Shown here: positions 17,512-25,944 of the stretch, piece by piece
Layout of the letters: every line of letters starts with the position of its first letter
Numbering within the stretch: the stretch's first letter is position 1
Assembly (NCBI RefSeq): GCF_020889785.1
Contig: NZ_JACMYK010000005.1
Span: 100,706 to 164,705, forward strand
Direction of reading: 5' to 3'
DNA: 64,000 nucleotides
From: Bradyrhizobium acaciae
GTDB lineage: Bacteria; Pseudomonadota; Alphaproteobacteria; Rhizobiales; Xanthobacteraceae
Notes under the pieces: model-generated
Seen by the model: only the letters and a program-made list of their open reading frames with translations
What the model was told of the DNA's origin: nothing
Databases searched by the model: none
Program-made: the position numbers and the translations under genes

Positions 17512-17540
17512 GACGGCCAGATTGTATCTGGCCGTCGTTT
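17512..17540 (+). terminator. Rho-independent terminator after virK
   Basis: A perfect 11-bp stem (GACGGCCAGAT / ATCTGGCCGTC) with a 3-base loop is followed by GTTTCCC. It lies about 100 bases past the virK stop. Confidence 0.65.
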
Positions 17541-17982
17541 CCCGAGCCGCATCGAGTGCACGAACTTGCTGTCTCAAGGTACCGTATGATGGCCATCGAT
17601 CCTCATTGAACCTCAGTTGTCGGAAGATCGGCGGTTCCGGCTATCCTCATATTGTTCGGAAACGGGCCTGTCATTTGAACATTCCAGACGGGTCTTTCCA
17701 AAGTACGTCCGCACCTGATCCGCGATCCTGTGATGTTTGAACCGATCAAGCTGCTGGCCCGCGATGATGACGCATACTCCTCAGCCGCCCGACAATGCGC
17801 TCGTATCATGCTTCCCGCGTCTTTTTGGTCCTTTCATCTGAGAGTATCGTGCTTCCAAATGTGGTGACAGTGATTGAACCATCCCGCCTAAGATCGTGCC
17901 GCGACTGCCGCGGTGGGTTTGCACGCCGCTTAAGCCTTCGTTTGGACGCAATTCTTGATATTTCAGTTTTCCTTTTGAGGTA

Positions 17983-18014
17983 ACGATTCAGCGCAGACTT
18001 CCACGCTGAATCGT
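17983..18014. repeat. Perfect stem-loop
   Basis: ACGATTCAGCG (17983-17993) and CGCTGAATCGT (18004-18014) pair over 11 bp around a 10-base loop. No poly-T follows. Its role is unknown; it marks the border of a GC-rich block. Confidence 0.6.
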
Positions 18015-18155
18015 CATGCCCAGCCCACTGAGACCAGGGGGCGCAGCAGGGACGACGCTGCCGAGGGGATCACTCAGCCTGCACAAGCGCAGCGCGGAAG
18101 ACCGGAGAGACGGCCGCGGCGAGCGCAACGGCCCTCGTGGGCGCCGGGGGTAGAG

Positions 18156-18169
18156 CCCCTCGCGAGGGG
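18156..18169. repeat. GC-rich palindrome
   Basis: The perfect 14-bp palindrome CCCCTCGCGAGGGG sits within a GC-rich 200-base block that has no gene. It could be a protein-binding site or hairpin remnant. Confidence 0.5.
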
Positions 18170-18824
18170 GCGTAATCGAAGGCCCGGATGGGAGGCTCGG
18201 CGTGCGTCGAGCCAAGTCGGCGAAGCCGACGCGCCAACTCGATAAATTGCTTATTTGACTAAGGCAAACACAACACGGCGCCGATCGACCTCCTCAACAG
18301 TTGAGAGCCAGTCATCCCCTTTTTGGCGATGGAAGAAAGTTAAGAAATGATCTTCCTCGGAAAGGCACGATCTGTTTGTTAGAGTCGATCTCCGCACGCG
18401 ATACGCTCATTAAGTTGTCAAAAATTCGACGAATGAAGATTGTCCTAATTGGGCATCAGTGCATCTCTCTCGTATGCACGTGCCGGCGACGTTAAACTGC
18501 CGTCGTTGTCGGAAGATTGTGAAGACGCCTGAGATAGAAAGCACAATCACCAATGGCGAGACTGCTATTGAGATGATTGAAGCGCAGGTTGTGTGTCTAA
18601 GAGTGACCGCGACCAGCTTGGAGCAGGAATTTTGTACGAACTGGACTGACTAAACTAACCATGAGGGGGCCCAGCGCTGTTGCCGGGGGGCCAATTTAAA
18701 GCGCCAATAGCGAAACAGAAGGCTTTTTGATCCACCAGCGACGTCGCTCGCGTGGTTGCCGAGACGGCAGCATCAAGATGAGCCGCTGCGGACAAGCTCT
18801 ACTGCTAGGATCGAGACCTTAGTA

Positions 18825-18840
18825 TGTCGGGAAACAGACA
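18825..18840 (+). promoter_or_regulatory. NifA upstream activator sequence
   Basis: TGT-N10-ACA (TGT CGGGAAACAG ACA) matches the NifA-binding consensus exactly. It lies 40 bases before a -24/-12 promoter, an arrangement typical of nif/fix promoters although closer than usual. Confidence 0.65.
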
Positions 18841-18879
18841 AACCCAACACAAGCGTCATCCAAACTGTCGACTATTGCT

Positions 18880-18895
18880 TGGCACGAAGAATGCA
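18880..18895 (+). promoter_or_regulatory. RpoN (sigma-54) -24/-12 promoter
   Basis: TGGCAC-GAAGA-ATGCA keeps the essential GG and GC at exactly 10 bases spacing, against consensus TGGCAC-N5-TTGCA. With the NifA site just upstream it predicts a transcript starting near 18906. A 9-bp stem-loop (18902-18910 with 18926-18934) would lie at its 5' end. Confidence 0.68.
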
Positions 18896-18901
18896 CAGCC
18901 C

Positions 18902-18934
18902 TAGCCATGCTGAGAAGCGTTCCGGGCATGGCTA
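18902..18934 (+). repeat. Stem-loop at the start of the predicted RpoN transcript
   Basis: TAGCCATGC and GCATGGCTA pair over 9 bp across a 15-base loop, placed at the predicted transcript start. It could stabilise the message or mark a small RNA. Confidence 0.5.
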
Positions 18935-19128
18935 CCATCGCAAGTTGCGGCCGTGGCTGGCACTGAAGTGAGCGGCGCGTGACATAAGGCAGACGGGGTC
19001 TGCTCGGCCGATACCGGCGGGCGTCTTATCACGTCGCCGCTAACTTTCAACGGCGTGAATAGCGGGTTTGTAGCGCGCTTAGAGCAGAATGAACGGGACG
19101 CGCTGGAGAGGGCGCGAGACCTCGGAAA

Positions 19129-19869
19129 ATGAACGCAGAGAACAACTTCGCGGCCCGGCTCCTTGACGCCGGACGCCTAGCAGCAATCGCCCGTACACGT
19201 GGCCTGAAGGCGGATGTGTCATACTACGTCGAGGAGGCGCTCAAGGAGCTTTGGCGGACCAGATCACCGGAAGAAGCAAAAGCGATCGCAGAGCGTTGGG
19301 TCTTATGGGACGCAAAGGGCAAGCCTTGGCCGCGCATGCCCCCACTGGAAAACGTCGTCCCGTTCAAACGGACCGGCGCGGCCGAGATGCCGAGGACGCC
19401 CTTGCAAGCAATCCGCGAATGGTTCGAAAAACAAGATGAGGACGTGCGATGTGAAATCGCCGGCATGGCGGCGCTTTTTATTTTCGAAGGTGGCAATCTT
19501 CTCGACTTCAGCAGCAAGGAATGGTGTGACCATTTGCGCCGATGGCTCAGTGAGACGGGATTACCAAACCATAAGGTCATCGGCCGTGCTCTGACGTTTC
19601 GCGCCTGTTTCGAGTATTTCTCGGAGAGCAGGTTTACCGAAGCGGCGTGGATGCGATCCAAAGAGGCAGCCGTGAAAATCCTTGCAGATGCTGGCCGCGA
19701 CCCAACCTCCGAAGCTGCGAGTCTCGCACCTATTGCCCAAAAAGTGCTGGAGACCTTGCCCGCGCGAAAATTTCGCTGGATCGAAGTAGGCAAGTCCTGG
19801 AGCATACTCGTCGATAGCAGACTGGCACCCCGGGTCCTCAGGGGTTGGAACGCCTTGCATATGGAATAA
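19129..19869 (+). CDS. Unknown protein behind a NifA/RpoN-type promoter
   Basis: This 246-aa soluble protein has no signal peptide or membrane helix. It is rich in Ala, Trp, Arg and Glu, with several predicted helices ('ISYYVEEALKELWRTRSPEEAKAIAERWVLW'-type text in pieces near 24-55, and 'HKVIGRALTFRACFEYFSESRFTEAAWM' near 147-175). I do not recognise a family. The predicted transcript from the -24/-12 promoter at 18880 leads into it through a 220-base leader, so it may be expressed in nitrogen-fixing bacteroids. Its 3' end faces the end of the leftward 772-aa effector. Confidence 0.6.
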   Translation: MNAENNFAARLLDAGRLAAIARTRGLKADVSYYVEEALKELWRTRSPEEAKAIAERWVLWDAKGKPWPRMPPLENVVPFKRTGAAEMPRTPLQAIREWFEKQDEDVRCEIAGMAALFIFEGGNLLDFSSKEWCDHLRRWLSETGLPNHKVIGRALTFRACFEYFSESRFTEAAWMRSKEAAVKILADAGRDPTSEAASLAPIAQKVLETLPARKFRWIEVGKSWSILVDSRLAPRVLRGWNALHME

Positions 19870-20100
19870 GATCAAAGGCAGGGCTTGAATGTGTGCTCGG
19901 CACAGCACCGTATACAGGAAGTCGACGGAGTCGTCGTCCGTCTCGAAAAACTGAGCCAACACCTGCGAGACAAAAGACAGAATACTAACCAGACCGCCCA
20001 CAGCGAAGAGAGGAAACGCCGCGCAGAATGCGACGTTGTAATTGAGTGGCAAGCCGGCTGAGCTCGTTAGCAGGTTGTCCAAAGTGCCAACGAGCATCAT

Positions 20101-22419
20101 TCAGTCAAGTGGCGGCCGATGGAACAGAAGAATGCGGCCTCCGGGTAGGCTTTCGGCCGTGTAGGGCTGACCGTGGATCAAAAAACAGGTCATGGGGACG
20201 CCTTGGCTCGGCAGAAGGCCCAGGTTTTGGAGCATGTCGATTACGAGAGGCGAAGCCTCTCGGGGGCCGTGCCTCCAGTCTTGGCCGAACAACTCTCCGA
20301 GTTCAGGCACTTGCGGGGCTGGCTGATGGCTCCATGCCGAAGCCGCAGACGGCAATGGAAGGTCTGGCCCCAGTGCCGCAGGGACGTCCTTTTGTAATTC
20401 GAGCGTGGCGGGTGGATTAAACCCGGGTACAGGGCCGCCATAGGTAGGCGGGGGAGCCGTCGGCGTCACAAGCGCAGCTTCACCCCGCAAAACGAAGCTA
20501 GGGTGGTGGATAAGTTGAACGTCGTTGGGCCCTCTCGGTCCCAATACAGCCGTGTAGCGTTCACCGGCAATCTCATAGTTCATCACTGGATTTTCCGCAT
20601 CAGGCAAGAAGTCCCAATTACCCAACTGAGAAAGCATCATGTCGGGTGCCGGCTGGGTGCAATGGGAAAAGTCCTTCGGCACGGAGAATGAAACATCAAA
20701 CGTGTCGCCGACGGCGAAAGAGCGCAGATGAATAAGCTGAATATCATTGTGTCCTCCGGGTCCTAACACGGCAGTATAGGGCTCACCGTGAATGTCGTAG
20801 GTCTTCACCGGCTGCGTCGCGTCCGGCAACAGACCCCAATGGCCCAGTTTGGAGCGCATCATATCCGGCGCGGGCTGGTTGCCGTGGGAGAAGTCATCTG
20901 GAACGACCAAAGAAGCGTCAAAGCTTTCGCTGACCGGGAGTGGCGTTGTGGCCAGGGCGGCACCGCCTTGGTTCATCATGCGTGCGAAGTATTGTTCAGA
21001 GGCAAGGTTCTGCAATCGCGAGTTCGGCGGAGAGGTTGCGGCATCGAGAAACTCTTCTCGGCCGGCACTCTCAATGGGCAGGTTGGCAGCAGAGTCCGGT
21101 CCCCGCCAAAACTCCGGAATGACAAGATCGTCCGCGACCACGAAGCCCTCCAGATCGGCGGCTTCGAAAAGCTCTTCCTGGGCTACGCTTTGCAGGGGCG
21201 AAGGGACGTCCGGATTCACCCGCGATGCCAGTTCCGATGCATCGAAGGTCATCCCCGGCAGCAAACGATCGATGCCATCGAAAAGCTCCGCCCGCTCTGC
21301 ACTTTGCAGGTCCCAATGGGAGGCTGAGCTCATCGTTCGCGAAAGTGCCGATCGATCGTAGGGCGCGGCTGCCAGCAGGCCCTCGCGATCCGCAGCATCG
21401 AAAAGCTCTTCCTGAGCAAAACTCTGTACGGACGAGAAAGCGGGGGCGCGCATTCCCTGCCAAAGTAACGGTGCATCGAAGCCGGAGGCCGCAAGCGCTC
21501 CGCTCCGCGCCGCGTTGTCGAAAAGCACATCCTGCGCGACACTTTGTAGGGGAGAATGAGCGGCCAAATCCATTTCACCCCAAACCTCCGGAGCATTGAG
21601 ATTGCCAGCCAGCAATACGCCCTGATCCGCAGCATTCTCCAAAAGCTGGTTCTCGACAGTCAGCATGGAGGAACGCGCGGCCGGCTGAGTTGGCGGATGC
21701 GAGCCACCTCCTTGTCCTTCCAAATTGTCCTGCCTGACGCCCGCGCGATAGTCGCGGAGTCTGTTCAAAGCGTAGAGGAGTTTCTTGTCTTTCGGGAACA
21801 AAGTATCGGCGTGACCGCGCAACTTGTCGGCACTGAGCCTGGCAATGGACAGGGGGCGGAGAGCTGACGCCAACTTCCGGAGGCAGCTTGCGTAATTTCC
21901 GGCCGTTTTCGCGTCGATCCCTCGACCGAAGCCTGCCTCGGCGGCCTTCCTAATGAGGCGTTCGTCTTCGTTCGATGGACGGTAATGTGTCGTGATCCGA
22001 AGGGTGGCGCCAGGCTTGCGGTAGCGGCTGACAATCAACAATGCTGGGGCGATAATCTTATCGTTTGGCAGCAGCTTCTTGGCGCAATCGAGCAGCGTAT
22101 CATCATCGAGGGCCGCTATTGATTTGCCATCCTTCTTCAGCGCCTCAGCCAACTTGCGAAGGCGGCGATCGTAAATGCTGATGGTTGTCGGCCCGGGCGG
22201 TGGTCCTCGCTCGAGAGCCGCACCAGACGCTGCCTGGATCAGGCGATCGTCTTCCTGAGTGACATCGTAAAGCTGACTGTGAGCATATATAGGCCCCAGC
22301 TGTTGCACATCTGCCAGCTGCTGCTCAAAGTGGGCTTGCTGCGGTTGCCGTTGTTCCACGGTTGTCTCGGACGCAGCGGGACGATTATCGGCAGGGTTGA
22401 TATTGTCAAATTGGTTCAT
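20101..22419 (-). CDS. Large modular type III effector built from internal repeats
   Basis: This 772-aa protein lies behind a degenerate tts box, with GGAGA 7 bases before the ATG. The polar N-terminus (MNQFDNINPADN) resembles those of the effectors at 35.2 and 60.8 kb. Residues about 58-225 hold two copies of a roughly 75-aa helical module ('DERLIRKAAEAGFGRG', 'LRKLASAL', 'LLYALNRLRDYR'). Residues about 250-480 hold about six copies of a roughly 40-aa unit ('LQSVAQEELFEAADLEG'). Residues about 515-772 hold three copies of a roughly 65-aa module ('FSHGNQPAPDMM', 'GLLPDA', 'YTAVLGPGG'). The last module also occurs in the 60.8 kb effector. I recall the 75-aa module from NopD/Bll8244-type bradyrhizobial effectors, but see no protease domain here. 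Function unknown. Confidence 0.75.
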   Translation of the reverse strand: MNQFDNINPADNRPAASETTVEQRQPQQAHFEQQLADVQQLGPIYAHSQLYDVTQEDDRLIQAASGAALERGPPPGPTTISIYDRRLRKLAEALKKDGKSIAALDDDTLLDCAKKLLPNDKIIAPALLIVSRYRKPGATLRITTHYRPSNEDERLIRKAAEAGFGRGIDAKTAGNYASCLRKLASALRPLSIARLSADKLRGHADTLFPKDKKLLYALNRLRDYRAGVRQDNLEGQGGGSHPPTQPAARSSMLTVENQLLENAADQGVLLAGNLNAPEVWGEMDLAAHSPLQSVAQDVLFDNAARSGALAASGFDAPLLWQGMRAPAFSSVQSFAQEELFDAADREGLLAAAPYDRSALSRTMSSASHWDLQSAERAELFDGIDRLLPGMTFDASELASRVNPDVPSPLQSVAQEELFEAADLEGFVVADDLVIPEFWRGPDSAANLPIESAGREEFLDAATSPPNSRLQNLASEQYFARMMNQGGAALATTPLPVSESFDASLVVPDDFSHGNQPAPDMMRSKLGHWGLLPDATQPVKTYDIHGEPYTAVLGPGGHNDIQLIHLRSFAVGDTFDVSFSVPKDFSHCTQPAPDMMLSQLGNWDFLPDAENPVMNYEIAGERYTAVLGPRGPNDVQLIHHPSFVLRGEAALVTPTAPPPTYGGPVPGFNPPATLELQKDVPAALGPDLPLPSAASAWSHQPAPQVPELGELFGQDWRHGPREASPLVIDMLQNLGLLPSQGVPMTCFLIHGQPYTAESLPGGRILLFHRPPLD

Positions 22420-22466
22420 GGTCGCGTCTCCGCTTGCATCGGTCGCGGCGCCTCGGTACTAGCGGT

Positions 22467-22484
22467 GGCTGTCCAAAACCTGAC
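22467..22484 (-). promoter_or_regulatory. Degenerate tts box upstream of the 772-aa effector
   Basis: On the minus strand this is GTCAGGTTTTGGACAGCC, followed by CTAG about 6 bases on. It differs from the core at several positions but lies 48 bases before the start codon, the same distance as the better boxes in this window. Confidence 0.6.
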
Positions 22485-22852
22485 GTGGCCCCCAAAGCAA
22501 GACAGAGAATGATAGCGAACAAGGGCGGCACCCAAGGCGATGCTGTGTGTTCGCGTCGCGAAAAGGAGAGCGCAGCATGACAAGTCCTTCAACTGAGGTT
22601 CGAACTGAAATGCGATGCGAGGACCTCGATCCAACGCTCAGCTCGCGATCGCGACGATCCCAGGCCTGTCATCGTGATGATCGCTCTGCCATTGGCCGAG
22701 TTCGCGATTGATGAGAGGAGAGCGTATCACTCCTTCAGCCGGATAATCCCTCCCCTCATGAGAACGGCCGTCGCCAATACTGTTTGCGCTATGAGCGTCC
22801 TATTGAGCGGAAGATCAGCGTACAATGTCGCAGTTGATTCTGCGGCAGCATC
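22485..22852. other. Intergenic region between effector promoter and radical-SAM operon end
   Basis: Short overlapping frames only; no supported gene or motif. Confidence 0.4.
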
Positions 22853-23380
22853 TCACGATGCGCAGGCGATGACCTTCCGGGGAACGAGTTGTCGGATGCC
22901 CACATCACACGGTTTGTGGGAGCTGACGGCACCGGCGCCGCCGTGTGCGGGTTTTCTTGGGACGATCCGCAAGTCGATGTCGTTGTGATCGATCGTGGAT
23001 GGAATATTCTGTAGCTGTTCACCTTGCTGAATTGCAAGCGCAACGTTGGTCGCCGTCAAGGCGGGCATGTGGGGCAGGCCCGTTACGCTCTCTTGTACTC
23101 TCGAAACTTCCATTGGAGAGAGGCTCGTTGAATTACTGAAGACGGCAAGGGCTTTTGGATCAATCGAAAGGCACGAGATCAACCGCGAGGCCAAATCGTT
23201 CGTCATCCTGCCGGAAAAGCATCTACCACTTCCAGTCGCACCAGTTGAACATAGGCGATCCTTGGGCTCTCTTACGGGCAGGCCCCGGCTCGTGCATTTC
23301 GCCGAAGCGCGCTCTGATCCGCCTTCTGGCACTAGTCCAGCAGTCCAGCTGGTGCGGCGAGCTTCCATTGGTATGGCCAT
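22853..23380 (-). CDS. Unknown ORF coupled to the radical-SAM gene
   Basis: This frame of up to 175 aa begins 3 bases after the radical-SAM stop (TGA-GGA-ATG). A second in-frame ATG at 23368 is better spaced (10 bases) from the GAGGA. The N-terminal third is Arg/Ser/Gly-rich; the rest ('MTNDLASRLISCLSID', 'ALTATNVALAIQQGEQLQNIP') looks like a folded or helical segment. I do not recognise it. The tight coupling suggests a partner or substrate of the radical-SAM enzyme, but the frame could be spurious. Confidence 0.42.
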   Translation of the reverse strand: MAIPMEARRTSWTAGLVPEGGSERASAKCTSRGLPVREPKDRLCSTGATGSGRCFSGRMTNDLASRLISCLSIDPKALAVFSNSTSLSPMEVSRVQESVTGLPHMPALTATNVALAIQQGEQLQNIPSTIDHNDIDLRIVPRKPAHGGAGAVSSHKPCDVGIRQLVPRKVIACAS

Positions 23381-23383
23381 TCC

Positions 23384-24499
23384 TCACAGCGCGCGGGCAG
23401 GGGCCCTACAGCATTCCCGCTCCGGTTTGGCAAATTCACACGTCCTGCAAAGCAGAAAGCCATCCGTACCGTTCATGCGGTCGGCGATTTCGCTAAATAT
23501 CCGGCCTTCGAACAGATCTTCGTACTCGTCGCGCAAAAGATTCCCAAGGACATGACGCCGCTCAAAATCCATGCAGCACAAAGTAACATCGCCGTTTGGA
23601 AGAAGGACATTCCGATGTGGCTGTTTCCCATTGCATGTCAGAGTGCCGGCGATCGGCTGCCGCGGGGTGATCATTTTCGGATCTATATGTCCTCGCCTGC
23701 TACTCAGCGGCCGCAAGCGTTGCAGCTTTTTGGCGGGGATTACATCGGCTAGATCAGGATGGATTTTACCCAGGATCACAAATTGAATCGAGGGAATGTT
23801 TGCCTCAATCAGTCGGCGCATGACATTGATGTAGTTTTTTCCGACGAGGCGGCTGTTCATATAAGTGCCGTCGTCGGGAACGTGCACGACGAAAGTCTTG
23901 AACCGGAGCATTTGCAGGCGTCGAACGTCAGTCCCGTTCATTCCAACAAGGGTCGTGAAGATCCAGACGTCGTGGCCGCGTGCGTAAGCATGCTCAACCA
24001 TCGTGCTGCAATGCGGATGCAACCAGGGTTCCGAATATCCGGAAAAACTAATGCCAGTAGCTGTCGGTACGCGTGAGAGACATTGCTTGAAATCCTGAAC
24101 ACCCAGATGCTTGGCTTGGGATACGGGCCTTTGGCGATCTGCAAACTTGTCCTGGGAGCAATAAGAACATCTGACGATGCAGCCGGTGGTCGTGGTTATC
24201 TCCAATACCCGATGGCCGGGCTCAACCACACGCAACTCTTGTAAGACCCTAGGGTATGCCGTCATGTATCTGGTCCTTTCAGGTGCCGGAGCAGGCAATT
24301 GCCGCAGATCGAGCGCAGCTAACGCGGCGTCGCGCCTTGCCTGAAACGATCGCAACCGGAGTTTGGACGTTGGCGAGATGCCTTGAATGAAGCCCGTGCC
24401 TTGCCACGCTGGTTTCGACAACAGGGTACAGGAGGACCAGTCCGGCGCTCCTCTCTCTGGGTGTCGATTGCCGCCTACCACCATGTCTGCGCCTAGCAT
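23384..24499 (-). CDS. Radical SAM/SPASM-type enzyme
   Basis: This is a 371-aa protein starting at the ATG at 24499; a GGAGG lies 8 bases upstream and a second AGGAGG abuts the ATG. The radical-SAM cluster motif CxxxCxxC is 'TTGCIVRCSYC' (Cys107, Cys111, Cys114). A Gly-rich 'GISFSGYSEPWLHP' follows. The C-terminal third has SPASM-like cysteines: 'TLTCNGKQPHRNVLLPNG', 'DVTLCCMDFERRHVLGN' and 'CRTCEFAKPERECC'. Such enzymes usually modify ribosomal peptides, proteins or small molecules. It forms an apparent coupled run with an upstream 80-aa ORF (stop/start overlap ATGCTAG) and a downstream 175-aa ORF. Substrate unknown. Confidence 0.85.
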   Translation of the reverse strand: MLGADMVVGGNRHPERGAPDWSSCTLLSKPAWQGTGFIQGISPTSKLRLRSFQARRDAALAALDLRQLPAPAPERTRYMTAYPRVLQELRVVEPGHRVLEITTTTGCIVRCSYCSQDKFADRQRPVSQAKHLGVQDFKQCLSRVPTATGISFSGYSEPWLHPHCSTMVEHAYARGHDVWIFTTLVGMNGTDVRRLQMLRFKTFVVHVPDDGTYMNSRLVGKNYINVMRRLIEANIPSIQFVILGKIHPDLADVIPAKKLQRLRPLSSRRGHIDPKMITPRQPIAGTLTCNGKQPHRNVLLPNGDVTLCCMDFERRHVLGNLLRDEYEDLFEGRIFSEIADRMNGTDGFLLCRTCEFAKPERECCRAPARAL

Positions 24500-24735
24500 C
24501 CTCCTTTCCTCCAGAAACACGTCAGCTCGACAGCTCTTAATGTTGTCGAGGAGAGCCGCAAATCGGGCTCCGGGAGGTGCTCGATCCTGAGGACCACATC
24601 ATCTCCGTGTCGCCGGACCGGGCAGTCAATCGCCGACATGGGACCGCCCAGAGGCGACATACGTTGTTCCGATAGCGTCCGAAATGCCAAGCTTGTTTGC
24701 CAAACAGTCGTGGCTTGCGCCGAATCCTGCAACAT
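24493..24735 (-). CDS. Small ORF overlapping the radical-SAM start; possible precursor or partner
   Basis: This 80-aa frame ends at a TAG that overlaps the radical-SAM ATG (ATGCTAG), and its last codons form the strong ribosome site of that gene. It ends in 'CFWRKGGC' and has Cys residues at 38, 73 and 80. The ATG at 24735 lacks a good ribosome site; internal Met codons are alternatives. The overlap supports translation, but I recognise no family. It could be a RiPP-type precursor, a recognition protein, or the tail of a decayed gene. Confidence 0.4.
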   Translation of the reverse strand: MLQDSAQATTVWQTSLAFRTLSEQRMSPLGGPMSAIDCPVRRHGDDVVLRIEHLPEPDLRLSSTTLRAVELTCFWRKGGC

Positions 24736-25635
24736 GACGTCGGGTGCGATTCAAGCGCGTCGGGCGTGATCCAGCACGGCCCTGGAGGCTTTCGCGTGTT
24801 GCGAAGAGTGCTCTGGGTCGCGATGAGAGGCGCGACGATCCGGAAATCCTGATGGACGCGGCCGAGTAGGACCAACCTGACTTCTTTGGGCACCGAACAG
24901 TAGGCGAAGCCTTTATCGGCAGATCGCGAGAATGGGCCAGACAATTTGTCCGCTACAAACATGCACCGGGCACGTGCCGAATCGATCAGAAGGGCGGCGA
25001 CCTAGATGCGCCGCGACCAAATGGATCTGCTATGCGCGCCGAACAGCAGCTATACTGGCTAGAAAGATATTGACCAGGCGATCTCGATGGGACGCGCCGC
25101 CGCGGACCTGTTGCTTCATTGTGAGACAAGGCTTGCGCCGACGGCAAATTCACGAAGGGAGCCGGTTTCGTCGGGCTTACAGCGGCTTAGCCGCTGCGAG
25201 CTCGATGAGCTTTCGTGTTCTTCAGGGCCCTCAGCCGTTCGAGCAGCGAGATCGCACGGGGAGCGTCGTGCGTCGAGGAGCTGACTGCGTCGGCTACGTC
25301 CATGATAGCTTTCCAGCGCCTTAGACACGATTTCATCTGGATCGTTGACGCTGATAGCTTCGAAGATCTTGAGCTGAAGATCCGCTCATACTCAACGGAA
25401 CGGAAAAAACGGTCTCAGAGCCTTTGGTAGGTCTACGTTCCAGATCAGCATAGACTGATGAATGGTCGGCCGGATTTCTGAATTGATTTGCCTGAACAGC
25501 CACAGCTGGACGTGTATGGATAGCGGAACATACCGGTGCTCTGCGTCGGCCGCTCCATTCATTGACTTCGCGGTGTCCTCTTCTGAAGCTTGATGTACCC
25601 CAAACGAGACTTGACGAATCTCGGCGTGTGACGCC
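24736..25635. other. 0.9 kb without a supported gene
   Basis: Several frames of 65-140 codons overlap on both strands and none is recognisable. A weak tts-like sequence at 25268-25285 points left toward the radical-SAM operon but matches only the first half of the core. Confidence 0.4.
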
Positions 25636-25639
25636 TAGA

Positions 25640-25835
25640 TGTAGATCTGTCATGGTTCTTTCATCCTTTATCTTGAGGACAGGAAGCTAAGAGGGAACCC
25701 GGTGCGCCGAACGGCTACTCCGGGGCTGCCCCCGCAACTGTAAGCGGTGAGCGGTTGTCATCATGGCCACTGACGCAGAAAGCGCCGGGAAGGTCGACAG
25801 CCGCAGCGACCCGCAAGCCAGGAGACCTGCCGCGA
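25640..25835 (+). ncRNA. Cobalamin (B12) riboswitch
   Basis: Conserved elements appear in order: GGGAA.CCGGTG (25692-25707), the CCGGGGCTGCCCCCGCAACTG-type core (split around 25722-25741), GTAAGCGGTGAGC, GCCACTG, CGGGAAGG, and the B12 box GACCCGCAAGCCAGGAGACC (25809-25828). It controls the nrdAB genes. Binding of adenosylcobalamin should reduce expression of this B12-independent reductase, the logic known for nrd riboswitches in other bacteria. Confidence 0.93.
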
Positions 25836-25901
25836 CAGAACAAACGTCCTCGGGCGGGGTGCCCCGGTGGAGCGCTTGCACTGAGGGACGTTTGTCTCCT
25901 G
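25819..25901 (+). promoter_or_regulatory. Riboswitch expression platform
   Basis: ACAAACGTCC (25840-25849) pairs with GGACGTTTGT (25886-25895). The bases just beyond, GTCTCCTG (25894-25901), complement CAGGAGAC of the B12 box (25819-25826). This offers two competing folds: a ligand-bound aptamer, or a longer hairpin that consumes the B12 box. Confidence 0.6.
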
Positions 25902-25944
25902 CAAGTCGTCCGTGGCCCCGGCTCCAAACATCGCGGGGTTGCCG

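Larger units (their letters stand above)
17541..18820. other. 1.3 kb region without a recognisable gene
   Basis: Frames of 60-75 codons exist on both strands but none has a recognisable product. The stretch includes a perfect 11-bp stem-loop (17983-18014) and a GC-rich block around 18040-18240 with a palindrome at 18156-18169. The base composition of that block differs from its AT-richer flanks, suggesting decayed mobile DNA. Confidence 0.4.

Noticed and set aside
22260..22277. GTCAGCTTTACGATGTCA on the minus strand
   Set aside because: It lies inside the coding sequence of the 772-aa effector, downstream of its start, and the right half does not match.
24521..24535. GTCAGCTCGACAGCT, tts-box-like on the plus strand
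   Set aside because: It lacks two bases from the centre compared with all other boxes and points toward no gene.
25268..25285. GTCAGCTCCTCGACGCAC on the minus strand, facing the radical-SAM operon
   Set aside because: Only the left half and TCGA match and it lies over 500 bases from the first ORF; too weak to call a tts box.
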